From contig NZ_FNCJ01000003.1 of the NCBI RefSeq assembly GCF_900100735.1, forward strand, positions 372,001-436,000: 64,000 bases of DNA, given 5' to 3'. The notes under the pieces were generated by a model, which was not told the DNA's origin, ran no database searches, and saw only the letters and a list, made by a program, of their open reading frames with translations. Made by a program: the position numbers and the translations under genes. Positions 9,252 to 18,745 of the stretch are shown here, piece by piece (the stretch's first letter is position 1; every line of letters starts with the position of its first letter). Source of the stretch: Paraburkholderia phenazinium (GTDB lineage Bacteria; Pseudomonadota; Gammaproteobacteria; Burkholderiales; Burkholderiaceae).

Positions 9252-10058
9252 TCAGCGATTCGCGAAGCGGGCCCAGCCGCTCATGCCGGGCAGGAGTTCG
9301 GGGGCACGGCCGTCGAGCGCGGCGGTCACGTCGACGGTCTGCGTAACCGGATCCACGCGTGCGCCGACGCGTGCGACGCTCGCCGGATACGTCTTGCCGA
9401 CCTCGTCGACCTGCACCGTCAGCGGATGCCCGGGCTTGAGCCATGCGAGCCACTTCGACGGCACGATCATCCTGAGTTCGAGATGGCTCGTATCGAGGAT
9501 CGTCATGATCGGCTTGCCGGCTTCGGCGAACTGCTGTGCCGCGGCGCTGCGCTTTTCGACGCGTCCGTCGAACGGGGCCGCGATCACGCACTTGTGGACC
9601 GTCGCCTGCATATAGGCGACTTCAGCCGCGCCCGCCTTCGCCTTGGCCTCGGCCTCTTCCACGTCGATCTCGCCGATCGAATGCAACTGTGAGAGCTTCT
9701 CGTTGACCTGCTTCAGTTGCGTCGCCGCCTCGGCCTCGGCCTGCGCCTTGCGCAATTGCGCCGTGTAGAGCGAGCAGTCGAGCGACACGAGCGTCTGACC
9801 CGCGCGAAATGCGTCGCCGTCGCGAAACGGCAGCGACGCGATCTTCGCGCCGATTTCGCTCGAGATCTCGACCTCGTCACGCGACACGAGCTGAATCCGG
9901 ATGCGCCCGTCGTCGCTGCCAGCAGCGGGCGAGGCACCCGGCGCGACTGCCGTCGCCGGCACTACCGCCGTGGACACACCTTGTGACGCACTCCAGACCG
10001 GTTGCATACACAACAAAACCGCCAACACCCCTGCCCCTGCTGTCCAGCATGACTTCAT
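9252..10058 (-). CDS. Periplasmic HlyD/RND-type adaptor protein
   Basis: A 268-residue secreted adaptor. The ATG at 10058 overlaps the stop of the TolC-like gene (ATGA), and GGAG lies 10 bases upstream. A Sec signal peptide (MKSCWTAGAGVLAVLLCMQPVWSA) is followed by a short Ala/Pro linker. The adaptor core follows: a lipoyl half (VEISSEIGAKIASLPFRDGDAFRAGQTLVSLD), a coiled-coil hairpin, the second lipoyl half (VIAAPFDGRVEKR), and a beta barrel ending in LLPGMSGWARFANR. Unlike the other two adaptors in the cluster it has no membrane span, so it should act as a soluble periplasmic bridge to the TolC-like channel. Confidence 0.9.
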   Translation of the reverse strand: MKSCWTAGAGVLAVLLCMQPVWSASQGVSTAVVPATAVAPGASPAAGSDDGRIRIQLVSRDEVEISSEIGAKIASLPFRDGDAFRAGQTLVSLDCSLYTAQLRKAQAEAEAATQLKQVNEKLSQLHSIGEIDVEEAEAKAKAGAAEVAYMQATVHKCVIAAPFDGRVEKRSAAAQQFAEAGKPIMTILDTSHLELRMIVPSKWLAWLKPGHPLTVQVDEVGKTYPASVARVGARVDPVTQTVDVTAALDGRAPELLPGMSGWARFANR

Positions 10059-11656
10059 TGCGTCTTTGCTCCGCTTGGCTGGCCGAGATCGGCCCAGTGC
10101 TTCTCTTCTATCGCAATTGACTGCTCCACCGACGCAAGATCGCCACCGTCGACTTTCCCCGGCACCGGGTCGAGCCCGAGCGACGCGAGCAATTGCCCAT
10201 ACGCGCTTTCGAGTTGGCCGTAGCTCTGATACATGCGCAACTGCGACATCATCGCGCTGGTGGCCGCGCGAATCTCTTCGAGCTTGCCCTGCGCATTCGC
10301 GACGGTCGCGTTGTGCGTGTGCTGGAGAATCTGCTGGTCGACGTCGTTCATTTGCCTGAATAGCTCGAACTGCCGTTGCCGCGCGCCGAGGTCCGCGCGT
10401 GCGACGTGCACTTGCGTGAGCACCGCCATCGACAGCGCGAGCTGCTGTGCCTGCGCAACGTCGAGCTGCGCGTTCGCCTGGCCTCGGATGTTCTTGGCGT
10501 TCAGCACGTTGAGCAGGTTCCAGCTCACGTTGATGCCGGCCGCTTCCCACCAGTGGTAGACGAGGAAGCTGTTGCTGTCGTAGTGGCTGCCGAGCTGCAG
10601 CTCGACGCCCGGCAAAAGCTTCGCCATGGCCTTGTGCGTTTCGTTGACGCTGATGCGCTGGTTGTAGCTCGCCTCGACGAGTTCAGGCCGGCGTTCGAGC
10701 GCGGTCTCCTCCATCTGGTCGATGGGCATGCCAAACGACGGCACCGTGAACCCCTGCGGCGGCGCCAAGGTAAAGTCGCTACCCGGCGAGACGTTCATCA
10801 GCGACGCGAGGCGCGGCTTTGCTTCCTCGAGCTGATCACGCACCTCCTCGAGCTGGCGCATGATGTCGAGCAGCGCGTGCTGATAGTTGAGCGTATCGAG
10901 CGGCGAGCGCAGGCCTTCCTGCTGCGATTTGCGCGAGTCGTCGAGCGCCTGCTTCGCCTGATCGAGCAGCGGGCCGATCCGGTCGTGCAACTGTTGCGCG
11001 CCGGCCGCTTCCCAATAGGCCTCGCGCACCTGCTGCATCATGAGCTGCACGACCTTGCGGCGCCGTTGTTCGAGCACGAGCACGCGGTCGGCCTGCTCCT
11101 TCGCCTCGAAGTAGCTGACGCCGAAATCTAGCACGTTCCACGAGAAGCCGACGTCGAAGGTTTTATCCACCTTGTCGCTCGAATACGACGGCGGCACCAC
11201 CTGCGAATTCGTGTAGAGCCCTTCCGACGACGATGCCAGCGGCACATTGCGCGCGGTATAGCCAGCCTGCGTGGTGAGTTGCGGCAGCATGTCGAAGTTG
11301 TCGATGCTGAGTTGCTGCTGGGCCAGCGCCTCTTCCATCATCTTCAGACGATGATCGAGGTTGTAGCGGATGGCGCGCGCCATCGCCTCGTCGAGCGTGA
11401 CGGGGCCGGCCAGCGGCGGCTGGTTCGCGAACATTGCGGTGCGCTCGGCTTGCACGGACTGCGCGCGCTCGGCATCGGTAAACGGTGTGGGGTGAATCGC
11501 ACAGCCCGATAGCCACAGCGCGGCGACGGAGAGCGCGATGAGCGACGGACGTGGCAAACGCCGCAGGCGCGGCGTGCGCGGAAACTCGGTCGAAGGGTTC
11601 ACTTCGGCAACTCCGTTGTTCAGGTTTTTATGGTGTTGGAAAAGTGTGTAGCTCAT
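10055..11656 (-). CDS. TolC-family outer-membrane efflux lipoprotein
   Basis: A 533-residue outer-membrane factor. The ATG at 11656 overlaps the stop of the giant surface protein (ATGA), so the two are translationally coupled. A hydrophobic stretch ends in a lipobox, LWLSGC (Cys52), giving a lipid-anchored N-terminus as in OprM/NodT-type channels. The two TolC repeats can be followed: GPVTLDEAMARAIRYNLD, long coiled coils, then PIDQMEETALERRPELVEASYN and a second helical hairpin. It would provide the outer-membrane exit duct for the adjacent adaptors. The open frame extends further upstream, but that part lies antisense-like within the giant gene and is not coding. Confidence 0.9.
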   Translation of the reverse strand: MSYTLFQHHKNLNNGVAEVNPSTEFPRTPRLRRLPRPSLIALSVAALWLSGCAIHPTPFTDAERAQSVQAERTAMFANQPPLAGPVTLDEAMARAIRYNLDHRLKMMEEALAQQQLSIDNFDMLPQLTTQAGYTARNVPLASSSEGLYTNSQVVPPSYSSDKVDKTFDVGFSWNVLDFGVSYFEAKEQADRVLVLEQRRRKVVQLMMQQVREAYWEAAGAQQLHDRIGPLLDQAKQALDDSRKSQQEGLRSPLDTLNYQHALLDIMRQLEEVRDQLEEAKPRLASLMNVSPGSDFTLAPPQGFTVPSFGMPIDQMEETALERRPELVEASYNQRISVNETHKAMAKLLPGVELQLGSHYDSNSFLVYHWWEAAGINVSWNLLNVLNAKNIRGQANAQLDVAQAQQLALSMAVLTQVHVARADLGARQRQFELFRQMNDVDQQILQHTHNATVANAQGKLEEIRAATSAMMSQLRMYQSYGQLESAYGQLLASLGLDPVPGKVDGGDLASVEQSIAIEEKHWADLGQPSGAKTQ

Positions 11657-14600
11657 GCACGGTGCTCCGGTACCGCAGCCGCAGTCGTCGCGGCCGGACG
11701 CATCACGTGCAACACGGCACGCGCCTGGGCGAACTGCTGGGCCAGCGAGGGCTTGCCGGCAGGCAGCGGCGCCTGCGGCGTGGCGCGTTCGACCAGGTGC
11801 GTGAGTGCGTTGTGCGCGGCGTGTTGCGCGTTGTGCTGCACCGCATGGGCGTGCGCATGCCGCGCGTGCTGGCCGCTCGGCGCCAGTACGATCTCGTTGC
11901 GCATCAGGTTGCCCGCCGCATTGCGTTGCAGCACGACAATGCGGACGTCGTGCACCCGCGCCGGCATGATCCCGGAGAGCGTGCCGGTGGACGCGTCGTA
12001 GTGCAGCCATGCCGGCAGCGGCCGGCCGTCGGCAAGCTGCAGGGACACGTCGGAACTCGCATTCAGGCTCAGGCCGTCGGCCGTCGGCAGCACGTTCGAC
12101 AGATCCAGCGAGAACAGGCGGTCCGGCGCGGCATCGAAGTCCACGACAACCGGGATCTGTTCGAACATCAAGGAGTCTGCTACGGACGAGTCGAATACAG
12201 ACGCCGGCGAGACCGCCGAGACGCTCGTATAGTCGACAGGGAAATGCGCAGGCGGCGCGTTCGGATCCGTGAACGTGAACGTCAGCGGGCCAGGTATCGC
12301 GCCGATAGGCGGCGCCCGATCCAGTGCGTCGAGCACGATCAACGAACTCGACACGGGATTGCCCATCGGCTCCGCCAGCAGCGGGCCCGGTGACCCTTCG
12401 CTCGTTGGAAGCAGCACAGCGGCCGGTCGGTCCGTCGAAGGGGCCGTGGCGACCACGACATCGACCGTGGTCGTGATCGGCGAGCTCGTCTTGATGCCGT
12501 CGCTGACGGTGAAAGAGAGGGTGCGCGGTCCCGAGACACCGGGTCCGCTCTCCGAAAACGACACCGATTCCAACGCTGCTTGCCATTGCGCAAGCGTCGC
12601 GGCGCTGCCGTTCGAACTCAGTGTCAGCACGCCCGTGCTCGCGTTGAACGATCCCGTGATGCTGCCCGTTGCCGCGCTGCCGGTGAACGACAACACGTCC
12701 TCCCCCTGCACGAAACCGTTGCTCACCGAGACCGTTGCGCTCGTGAGCGCAGCGTTGCCGCGGTCGCTCAACGTCACGCCGGGATCGAGCGGCACCGGCG
12801 CGCCGCCGCTGCTCTGGTCGGTATAGGTAACGGTCGTGCCGCCGCCGGTGGCGACCGGCGTCTGGTCGGTGGCGCTCACGTTGATGTCTTTCGTGACGGG
12901 CGCCGAGGACTCGATGCCGTCGCTTACCGTAAAGCTGATCGTGCGCGTCGCGGTGCTCGGCGTGATCGCCGTGTTGGTATACAGGATCGAATCGAGTGCC
13001 GCCTGCCATTGCGCGAGCGTCGCGCTTGAGCCCGCCGAACTCAGCGAGAGCACGCCTGTCGCAGCGGTGTAGGTTCCGGTGATGTTGCCCATCGTCGCGG
13101 CGTCTGCGTTGAAGGTCAACTCGTCATAGCCGTTCTGGAAGCCGCTTGTGATCGCGACAGTGGCTGAAGCGAGGGTCGCGTTGCCGCGATCCGACACGTC
13201 GATACCCGAATCGATCACCACCGGTGTCGAGGTCGTGTTGTCGCCGGAGGAGAACGTGGTCATGCCCGTTGTCGTGGTGACGATTGGCGTCTGATCCGTG
13301 TCCGCCACCGTCACCGTACGCGTTGCCGTGTTACTCGCGTTGCTGTTGGCGTCGGTCACGGTGAAGCTGATCGTGCGCGTCGCGTTGTTCGGCGTGACCG
13401 CCGTGTCGGTGTAGGTCACCGCATCGAGTGCCGCCTGCCATTGTGCGAGCGTGGCGCTCGAACCCGCCGAGGTCAGCGAGAGCACGCCAGTTGCCGCGTT
13501 GTACGACCCGGTGATGTTGCCCATCGTCGAGCCGTTGTTGGCGAACCCCAGCACGTCCTCGCCGCTGTGGAAGTTGCCGGTGATCGCCACCGTCGCCGTT
13601 GCGAGCGTCGACGCGCTGCCGTCCGTCACGCTCAGGCCCGAATCGATCGTCACCGGCGTCGAGGCAACGTTGTCGCCCGCGGTGAACGCCGCCGAGCCCG
13701 AGTCGGTGGTCACGCTCGGCGGACCGAGTACATCGACCGTCCTGGTTGCCGCCGCGCTGTTCTCCGTGCCGTCGTTGACCACGAACGAAACGGTGCGGTC
13801 GCCCGGCGTCGCACTCGATCCCGCCGAAAAAGTCACTGCGTCGAATGCATTCGCCCATTGCGTGTCGGTGGCCGTGGCGCCGGACGAGTTCAGCGTCAGC
13901 ACGCCCGTCCCGGCGTTAAACGACGCGATGATATTGCCGTACAGCGTCGAGCTCGTATTCGTGAACGACAGCGTGTCGCCACTATGGAAGCCGCTCGCGA
14001 TCGAAACGGTGCCGGACGCCTGCGTGGTGTTGTCACGGTCGCTGAGCGTCACGCCACCGTCGATTGCCGTCGCGCTCGTACCGCCGACATAGGTCGTCGT
14101 GCCGCCCGTGGTCGTGACAATCGGCGTTTGATCCGTGTCCACCACCGTCACCGTGCGCGTTGCCGTGTTGCTTATGTCGCTGTTGGCGTCGGTCACGGTG
14201 AAGCTGATCGTGCGCGTCGCGTTGTTCGGCGTGACCGCCGTGTCGGTGTAGGTCACCGAATCGAGCGCTGCCTGCCATTGCGCGAGCGTCGCGCTCGCCG
14301 ATGTCAGCGTGAGCACCCCGGTCGTCGCGTCGTACGAACCGGTGATGCTGCCGGTATTGGCGAACCCCAGCACGTCCTCGCCGCTGTGGAAGTTGCCGGT
14401 GATCGCCACCGTCGCCGTCGCGAGCGTTGAGGCGCTGCCGTCGGTCACGCTCAGGCCTGAGTCGGCCGTCACCGGCGTCGAGGACACGTTGTCCCCGGCC
14501 ACGAACGCCGCCGAGCCAGAATCCGTCGTGACGGTCGGTGGACCGAGCACGTCGACCGTTTTCGTCGCCGCCGCACTGTTATCCGTGCCGTCGTTGACCA

Positions 14601-17600
14601 CGAACGAAACGGTGCGGTTTCCCGGTGTCGCACTCGATCCCGCCGAAAACGTCACCGCCTCGAGTGCATTCGCCCATTGCGCGTCGGTGGCCGTGGCGCC
14701 GGCCGAGGTCAGCGTCATCACGCCAGTCGCCGAGTTATACGATTCAGTGATATTGCCGAAGAGCGTCGAGCTTGTATTCGTGAACGTCAGCGTGTCGCCG
14801 CTATGGAAACCACTGGCGATCGAGACGGTGCCGAACGCCTGTGTGGTGTTGTCGAGGTCGCTGACCGTCACGCCGCTATCGATCGCCGTTGCGCTCGTAC
14901 CGCCGACATAGTTCGTCGTACCGCCCGTGGTGGTGACGATCGGCGTTTGATCCGTGTCCACCACCGTCACCGTACGCGGTGCCGTATTGCTCGTGTTGCT
15001 GGCGGTGTCAGTCACGCTGAAGCTGATCATGCGCGTCGCGCTGTTCGGCGTGACCGCCGTATCGGTGTAGGTCACCGCATCGAGCGCCGCCTGCCATTGG
15101 GCGAGTGTCGCGCTCGAGCCCGCCGAGGTCAGCGAAAGCACGCCGGTCGCCGCGTTGTACGACCCGCTGATGTTGCCCATCGTCGAGCCGTTGTTGGTGA
15201 ACCCCAGCACGTCCTCGCCGCTGTGGAAGTTGCCGCTGATCGCCACCGTCGCCGTTGCGAGCGTCGATGCGCTGCCGTCCGTCACCGTCAGGCCCGAATC
15301 GATCGTCACCGGCGTCGAGGCAACGTTGTCGCCGGCCACAAACGCCGCCGACCCCGAATCCGTCGTCACAGTCGGCGGACCGAGCACATCGACCGTCCTG
15401 GTTGCCGCCGCGCTGTTCTCCGTGCCGTCGTTGACCACGAACGAAACGGTGCGGTCGCCCGGCGTCGCACTCGATCCCGCCGAAAAAGTCACTGCGTCGA
15501 ATGCATTCGCCCATTGCGCGTCGGTGGCCGTGGCGCCGGACGAGTTCAGCGTCAGCACGCCCGTCCCAGAGTTAAACGACGCGATGATATTGCCGTACAG
15601 CGTCGAGCTCGTATTCGTGAACGACAGCGTGTCGCCGCTATGGAAGCCGCTCGCGATCGACACGGTGCCGAACGCCTGGGTGGTGTTGTCGCGGTCGCTG
15701 AGCGTCACGCCGCTATCGATCGTCGTCGCGCTCGCACCGCCGACATAGTTCGTCGTGCCGCCCGTGGTGGTGACGATCGGTGTTTGATCGACATCGGTCA
15801 CCGTCACCGTGCGCGTTGCCGTGTTGCTCGTGTTGTTGTCGGCGTCAGTCACGGTGAAGCTGATCGTGCGCGTCGCGTTGTTCGGCGTGACCGCCGTGTC
15901 GCTGTAGGTCACCGAGTCAAGCGCCGCCTGCCATTGCGCGAGCGTCGCACTCGCCGATGTCAGCGTGAGCACCCCGGTCGTCCCATCGTACGAGCCGGTG
16001 ATGCTGCCGGTATTGGAGAACCCCAGCGTGTCCTCGCTGGCGTGGAAGTTGCCGGTGATCGCCACCGTGGCCGTTGCCATCGTCGAGGTGATCGTGTCCG
16101 TCACCGTCAGGCCCGGATCGACCGTCACCGGTGTCGAGGTCACGTTGTCCCCGGCCACGAACGCCGCCGAGCCAGAATCGGTGGTGACCGAGACCGGGTT
16201 CGTCACGTCGACCGTCTTCGTCGCCGTCGCGCTGTTGACGCTGCCGTCGTTGACGACGAACGAAATGGTCCGGTTACCCGTCGTGGTGCTGGAGGTCGAA
16301 AACGTCACCGCTTCGAGTGCGTTGGTCCATTGCGCGGTGGTCGCGCTCGCGCCGCTCGAGGTCAGCGTCAGCACGCTGCCGCTAAACGACGCGCTGATAT
16401 TGCCGTACAGCGTGGCGCTCGTATTCGTGAACGACAGCAGGTCGCCGCTCGCGTCGCCGCTGCTGATCGTCGCCGTCGCCGACGCTTCGGTGCTGTGGCT
16501 CCCGTCGCTCAGCGCCACGCCGGTATCGACGGCCGTCGCGCTCGCGCCGGTTTCGTAACTGGTGATCCCGCCCGAAGTCGTGACGACCGGCGGCGCGGTC
16601 ACATCGACGGTCTTCGTCGCCACAGCACTCGTGACGGTGCCGTCGTTGACGGCGAACGAAATGGTCCGGTCGCCCGTCGTGCTGCTGGTGGTCGAAAAAT
16701 CGACCGCATCGAGCGCATGCGTCCATTGCGCAGTGGTCGCGCTCGCGCCGTTCGACGTCAGGGTCAGCACGTCGCCGCTGAACGACGCGCTGATATTGCC
16801 GTACAGCGTCGCGCTCGTATTCGTAAACGCTAGCGTGTCGCCGCTTGCGGCGCCGCTGCTGATCGTCACCGTCGCCGACGCTTCGGTGCTGTGGCTGCCG
16901 TCGCTCAGCGTCGCGCCGGAATCGGCGGCCGTCGCGCTCGCGCCGACTTCGTAACCGGTGGCGCCACCCGTGGTCGTCACGACCGGCGGCGCCGTCACGT
17001 TGACGATATCGCTCTCCACCGCGCTGCTGAGGGTGCCGTCGTTGGTGCTGAAGGAGATAATCCGGTTGCCGGTGGTGCTGCTGGTGCTGGTGAACGTGAT
17101 GGCGTCGAGCGCCGCTTGCCACTGCGCGTTGGTGGCCGAGGCGCCGGACGAGCTCAGCGTCAGCACGCTGCCGCTAAACGACGCGCTGATGTTGCCGTAA
17201 GTCGTAGAACTGGTGTTCGTGAACGACAGCGTATCGCCGGTCTGGAAGCCACTACTGATCGATACCGTGCCCGACGCCTGGGTCGCGGACCCGCTGTCGC
17301 TCAACGTCACGCCGCTGTCGATCACGGTGGCGGGTGCGCCGACCTCATGGGTCGTGGTGGTGCCACTGGTGGTGACGACCGGCGGGCTGAGTTCGGTGTA
17401 AACGATGTTGCCGATGTTCAGCGCTGGCCCGTCGTTGGGAAACACCAGCTTGACGCTGGTGACGTCGCCGAAGGTCGACGACGACAAGGCTTCGTTGACG
17501 ACGGTTTCACCGCCGTTCGCGGCGTCGTAGGCCAACGCGACTTCGCCGGTGGCGCTGCCGTTGGCCTGGATATAGGCGGTGTCGCCCGGGTTGAAGAGCG

Positions 17601-18687
17601 TGATGTCCAGCGCGATGCTCGACAGCGAAAACGCCTTGCCGTCCTGCATCGTGATCGTGACGGAGGTGAAGTTCGCGACGCTGTCGTTATTGACGACCAG
17701 CGAGTTATACGGCGAGCTTTCGCCCGATATGCCCGCGAAGTTCGGATCGGATGCCACGATGTTGCTATTGGCGACATTGAACGTATAGGTGATGCCGTCG
17801 AGCGAAAACGAGGTCACGTCACCGGTGTTGAGACTTTCTGCCGCTGCACTGGTGAAGTTCTCGGTCGTCTGCCCGAGCAGTGCGTCGTAATTCCGTTCGG
17901 CCGCGGCCGAAAAGATCACCGGTGTCGTCACATTGCCGACGTCGTAATTCAGCGTCCAGTCGCCGCCGAGCGACGCGGCGCCGATCGGCGTGGTCGCCGC
18001 GGCAACGTTGAGTCCGGAGAGCGAGGCGATCTGCTGCACGAGCGCCTGACCGTCGGCGTTTTCCGCCACATCGCAGCCGTAAATCAGCAGATCGCCGCCC
18101 GGCTTCATCGCCGCGCCGATCTGCGCGAGTTCCGCGCTGTACTGGCCGAGGTCGGCCGTATCCAGCAGCGTCGAGCCGACTTCGATCTGCGCATCGGAGC
18201 CGTGCGACACCAGATGCACTGCGTCAATGCCGGGATGCTGTTGCAGATACTGCGCAATCTGTTCGAGCCCGTCCGTGTTCGGATTCAGCACCACGTATGC
18301 GGTGCCGGACGGCAGCCCGGCGATCAGCGTCTGATAGTCGGTTACGTTAGGGTCGATGAAGACCACCTGCTTTTCGGGCTGCGCGCCGGGCAGCAGCGTG
18401 GTCGCCAGCGCGCGATTCGTCTTGTCCTTGTCGCCCGTGTGATGGCCCTGATCGGCCCGTGCGTTGCTGCCGGGCGTCACGCCCTCGCCCGGCACCGCAT
18501 TCGAGTGCGCCTCGGAGAAATGATCCGCATGGTGATGGCTCGCCGCGGCATGGGCAACGGGTACGACCGAGGCCTCGTAGACGATGCGCGGCTCGAGCGC
18601 GAGCAGGAGCGGCGCCGGCGCGACGGCCGTGAAACGCGGCGCCGGCTGCGCGGCGAACAGTTTGAACAGCTTATGGGCGAACTTCAT
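11653..18687 (-). CDS. Giant DUF4347 / LEPR-type surface protein with 12 Ig-like repeats
   Basis: A 2344-residue protein and the largest gene in the window. Near the N-terminus a short hydrophobic region ends in LALEPRIVYEAS (LEPR at 31-34), a variant of the LEPR-XLL motif found at the start of large exported proteins. A His-rich linker follows. Residues about 107-262 match DUF4347, with VHLVSHG (His162) and LLIYGC (Cys205) arranged like a caspase/CHAT His-Cys dyad. A beta-rich unit covers 271-435. Twelve repeats of roughly 135 residues follow (TVSIASGFHSGDTLSFTNTS type). The end has a cadherin/dystroglycan-like domain (LPAWLHYDASTGTLSG) and a His/Ala-rich basic tail. There are no RTX nonapeptides and no LPxTG. 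It is likely an exported adhesin or matrix protein carried by the genes that follow it. Confidence 0.88.
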   Translation of the reverse strand: MKFAHKLFKLFAAQPAPRFTAVAPAPLLLALEPRIVYEASVVPVAHAAASHHHADHFSEAHSNAVPGEGVTPGSNARADQGHHTGDKDKTNRALATTLLPGAQPEKQVVFIDPNVTDYQTLIAGLPSGTAYVVLNPNTDGLEQIAQYLQQHPGIDAVHLVSHGSDAQIEVGSTLLDTADLGQYSAELAQIGAAMKPGGDLLIYGCDVAENADGQALVQQIASLSGLNVAAATTPIGAASLGGDWTLNYDVGNVTTPVIFSAAAERNYDALLGQTTENFTSAAAESLNTGDVTSFSLDGITYTFNVANSNIVASDPNFAGISGESSPYNSLVVNNDSVANFTSVTITMQDGKAFSLSSIALDITLFNPGDTAYIQANGSATGEVALAYDAANGGETVVNEALSSSTFGDVTSVKLVFPNDGPALNIGNIVYTELSPPVVTTSGTTTTHEVGAPATVIDSGVTLSDSGSATQASGTVSISSGFQTGDTLSFTNTSSTTYGNISASFSGSVLTLSSSGASATNAQWQAALDAITFTSTSSTTGNRIISFSTNDGTLSSAVESDIVNVTAPPVVTTTGGATGYEVGASATAADSGATLSDGSHSTEASATVTISSGAASGDTLAFTNTSATLYGNISASFSGDVLTLTSNGASATTAQWTHALDAVDFSTTSSTTGDRTISFAVNDGTVTSAVATKTVDVTAPPVVTTSGGITSYETGASATAVDTGVALSDGSHSTEASATATISSGDASGDLLSFTNTSATLYGNISASFSGSVLTLTSSGASATTAQWTNALEAVTFSTSSTTTGNRTISFVVNDGSVNSATATKTVDVTNPVSVTTDSGSAAFVAGDNVTSTPVTVDPGLTVTDTITSTMATATVAITGNFHASEDTLGFSNTGSITGSYDGTTGVLTLTSASATLAQWQAALDSVTYSDTAVTPNNATRTISFTVTDADNNTSNTATRTVTVTDVDQTPIVTTTGGTTNYVGGASATTIDSGVTLSDRDNTTQAFGTVSIASGFHSGDTLSFTNTSSTLYGNIIASFNSGTGVLTLNSSGATATDAQWANAFDAVTFSAGSSATPGDRTVSFVVNDGTENSAAATRTVDVLGPPTVTTDSGSAAFVAGDNVASTPVTIDSGLTVTDGSASTLATATVAISGNFHSGEDVLGFTNNGSTMGNISGSYNAATGVLSLTSAGSSATLAQWQAALDAVTYTDTAVTPNSATRMISFSVTDTASNTSNTAPRTVTVVDTDQTPIVTTTGGTTNYVGGTSATAIDSGVTVSDLDNTTQAFGTVSIASGFHSGDTLTFTNTSSTLFGNITESYNSATGVMTLTSAGATATDAQWANALEAVTFSAGSSATPGNRTVSFVVNDGTDNSAAATKTVDVLGPPTVTTDSGSAAFVAGDNVSSTPVTADSGLSVTDGSASTLATATVAITGNFHSGEDVLGFANTGSITGSYDATTGVLTLTSASATLAQWQAALDSVTYTDTAVTPNNATRTISFTVTDANSDISNTATRTVTVVDTDQTPIVTTTGGTTTYVGGTSATAIDGGVTLSDRDNTTQASGTVSIASGFHSGDTLSFTNTSSTLYGNIIASFNAGTGVLTLNSSGATATDTQWANAFDAVTFSAGSSATPGDRTVSFVVNDGTENSAAATRTVDVLGPPSVTTDSGSAAFTAGDNVASTPVTIDSGLSVTDGSASTLATATVAITGNFHSGEDVLGFANNGSTMGNITGSYNAATGVLSLTSAGSSATLAQWQAALDAVTYTDTAVTPNNATRTISFTVTDANSNASNTATRTVTVADTDQTPIVTTTTGMTTFSSGDNTTSTPVVIDSGIDVSDRGNATLASATVAITSGFQNGYDELTFNADAATMGNITGTYTAATGVLSLSSAGSSATLAQWQAALDSILYTNTAITPSTATRTISFTVSDGIESSAPVTKDINVSATDQTPVATGGGTTVTYTDQSSGGAPVPLDPGVTLSDRGNAALTSATVSVSNGFVQGEDVLSFTGSAATGSITGSFNASTGVLTLSSNGSAATLAQWQAALESVSFSESGPGVSGPRTLSFTVSDGIKTSSPITTTVDVVVATAPSTDRPAAVLLPTSEGSPGPLLAEPMGNPVSSSLIVLDALDRAPPIGAIPGPLTFTFTDPNAPPAHFPVDYTSVSAVSPASVFDSSVADSLMFEQIPVVVDFDAAPDRLFSLDLSNVLPTADGLSLNASSDVSLQLADGRPLPAWLHYDASTGTLSGIMPARVHDVRIVVLQRNAAGNLMRNEIVLAPSGQHARHAHAHAVQHNAQHAAHNALTHLVERATPQAPLPAGKPSLAQQFAQARAVLHVMRPAATTAAAVPEHRA
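12450..17390 (-). repeat. Coding tandem repeats with higher-order period of about 830 bp
   Basis: Twelve Ig-like units are encoded here. The three N-terminal units (about 16200-17390) are of one type. Eight units then alternate as four A-B pairs. A begins VTTDSGSAAFVAGDNV and B begins TPIVTTTGGTTNYVGG. A twelfth, divergent unit follows. Each A-B pair spans about 830 bases. Some blocks are almost identical in DNA: the segments starting near 13729 and 15376 differ at very few positions over more than 130 bases. This points to recent duplication or gene conversion. Confidence 0.85.
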
Positions 18688-18745
18688 TGTTTAATCTCTC
18701 CGAGGCCGCCCGCCCGCGCCCCGCGCGCAGGCGGCATCCACAGCG

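Noticed and set aside
11653..12400. RTX-type C-terminal secretion signal in the giant protein
   Set aside because: No glycine-rich nonapeptide repeats; the end is His/Ala-rich and basic.
11657..13009. Extended N-terminus of the TolC-like protein
   Set aside because: The extra part lies inside the giant gene and is Arg/His-rich; the lipoprotein signal and the ATGA coupling fix the start at 11656.
12450..17390. CRISPR array or noncoding satellite
   Set aside because: The repeats are in frame, code for Ig-like units and have no unique spacers.
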